Positions 20,299 to 20,992 of a stretch of DNA of 20,992 nucleotides are shown in pieces; the stretch's first letter is position 1; every line of letters begins with the position of its first letter. The translations under genes and the position numbers were made by a program. This stretch comes from a virus: IMG/VR virus record IMGVR_UViG_3300025769_001036, positions 1-20,992 of that record; one strand, given 5' to 3'. The notes under the pieces were generated by a model. It saw nothing but the letters and a program-made list of their open reading frames with translations, was not told where the DNA came from and made no database searches.

Positions 20299-20992
20299 TT
20301 ATAGACTATTGTTAGATGAAGTGCCCTTCATCAATTGCTCCAGTCTAAGGCGTATTTTGTCACGCATATCTTCTTTGAATCCAGTGTCTTCTTCATAATC
20401 AACACCTGGATTCTGTTGTTCTAATGTTGATTCATATTCACTGTGGCTACTGAATGGCATATAAACAGTTGTGCCATTTTCTGTATGACTGTGACTGCCT
20501 GTGCCTCCTAACTCAATTGCCCTTTGTTCTGCTTGTTGTTGTGTGGGGAATGTTTCTGCTTTAAACTTGGTTGTTCCTGCAAAAACTTCCTCGTATTTGG
20601 TTAACACATTCATCATAGTGTTAATTTCTGCTAATTCGTGTTCTAATGCACGTTTGTTGTATTGTCGATTGTAACTGATGCCAAAGTCTTCTGGCATAGT
20701 CATATTGGTCCAATCAAACCATATTTTCCACAGTTTGTATTCTGTGTTTTCCATATTTGTTGCTTTGCGTCTAATCAATGCGGCAAGTTTATCATCATAA
20801 ACTTCTATCTGTTCGCCACTCTTTGCACTTTTGATTAGTTCTTCACTTCTCAACAATGCTATTTGGCTTAGTTTTTGTATTTTGCTGTCTACCAGTTTGC
20901 TGATACTGTCTATAGCATTGGTAGTTGGTGAGGCAAATTCATACACATAACTTGGTTCACCTTGTAAACTGCTTTGCACTCTTACTACTGAT
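20299..20992 (-). CDS. Portal protein, C-terminal part
   Basis: The frame is open through the right edge of the window, so the visible 231 residues are the C-terminal part only. It includes PTTNAIDSISKLVDSKIQKL, a long helix as in portal crown and stem regions, then ALIRRKATNMENTEYKLWKI and a C-terminal helix with GFKEDMRDKIRLRLEQL. The order portal, scaffold, capsid is typical and supports this name. The internal GTG at 20979 is probably not the start, since the reading frame continues upstream of it. A 46-base spacer with AAGGAG for the scaffold gene follows. Sequence identity to a named portal family is not certain. Confidence 0.6.
   Translation of the reverse strand, partial: SVVRVQSSLQGEPSYVYEFASPTTNAIDSISKLVDSKIQKLSQIALLRSEELIKSAKSGEQIEVYDDKLAALIRRKATNMENTEYKLWKIWFDWTNMTMPEDFGISYNRQYNKRALEHELAEINTMMNVLTKYEEVFAGTTKFKAETFPTQQQAEQRAIELGGTGSHSHTENGTTVYMPFSSHSEYESTLEQQNPGVDYEEDTGFKEDMRDKIRLRLEQLMKGTSSNNSL

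Noticed and set aside
1-20992. CRISPR array, insertion sequence or integration site
   Set aside because: No regularly spaced direct repeats, no transposase or integrase, no terminal inverted repeats seen.

Overview
This window looks like part of the genome of a tailed bacteriophage with a long non-contractile tail (siphovirus type). It is AT-rich, and every convincing gene lies on the minus strand, so it reads from right (base 20992) to left (base 1). No tRNA, rRNA, host metabolic gene, integrase or transposase was seen. The style of the proteins resembles uncultured marine phages: small hypothetical proteins, a very long Thr/Ser/Asn-rich fibre with TDDL..G.TNLYFT repeats, and a WGG-motif protein. 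No host can be named from the sequence.

Reading in the direction of transcription, the head module comes first: the C-terminal part of a probable portal protein (20299-20992, cut by the window edge), a scaffold-like protein, the major capsid protein, a head-tail connector and a tail terminator. The tail module follows: the tail tube protein, two tandem hairpins, two small genes of unknown role, a gpG/gpT-type tail assembly chaperone with a lambda-like -1 frameshift site, an HK97-gp10-like protein and a 711-residue tape measure. The tip region then runs in lambda M-L-(K)-J order, with a GNAT acetyltransferase in the slot where lambda has gpK. Adsorption genes come next: a fibre assembly chaperone, a small virion-like protein, the 1410-residue fibre and a seven-bladed beta-propeller protein. 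Most of these genes touch or overlap and have a good Shine-Dalgarno (SD) sequence, so they probably form one late operon.

Left of about 3.3 kb the character changes to small genes: a WGG-motif protein, a 'CPWS' protein that appears to need a second, dnaX-like -1 frameshift, a coiled-coil plus membrane-anchor protein (holin-like), and a small HNH nuclease. Two gene-free gaps follow, 1510-1912 and 244-709.

The gaps are the least ordinary part. The motif NATAAATA, the shape of a T4-type late promoter, was found by eye five times on the minus strand. All five copies lie in gaps and all point along the genes. One copy, followed about 280 bases later by a perfect-stem terminator with eight U residues, would define a stand-alone structured RNA of about 310 nt next to the HNH gene. 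This RNA and the second frameshift are the best candidates for something undescribed.
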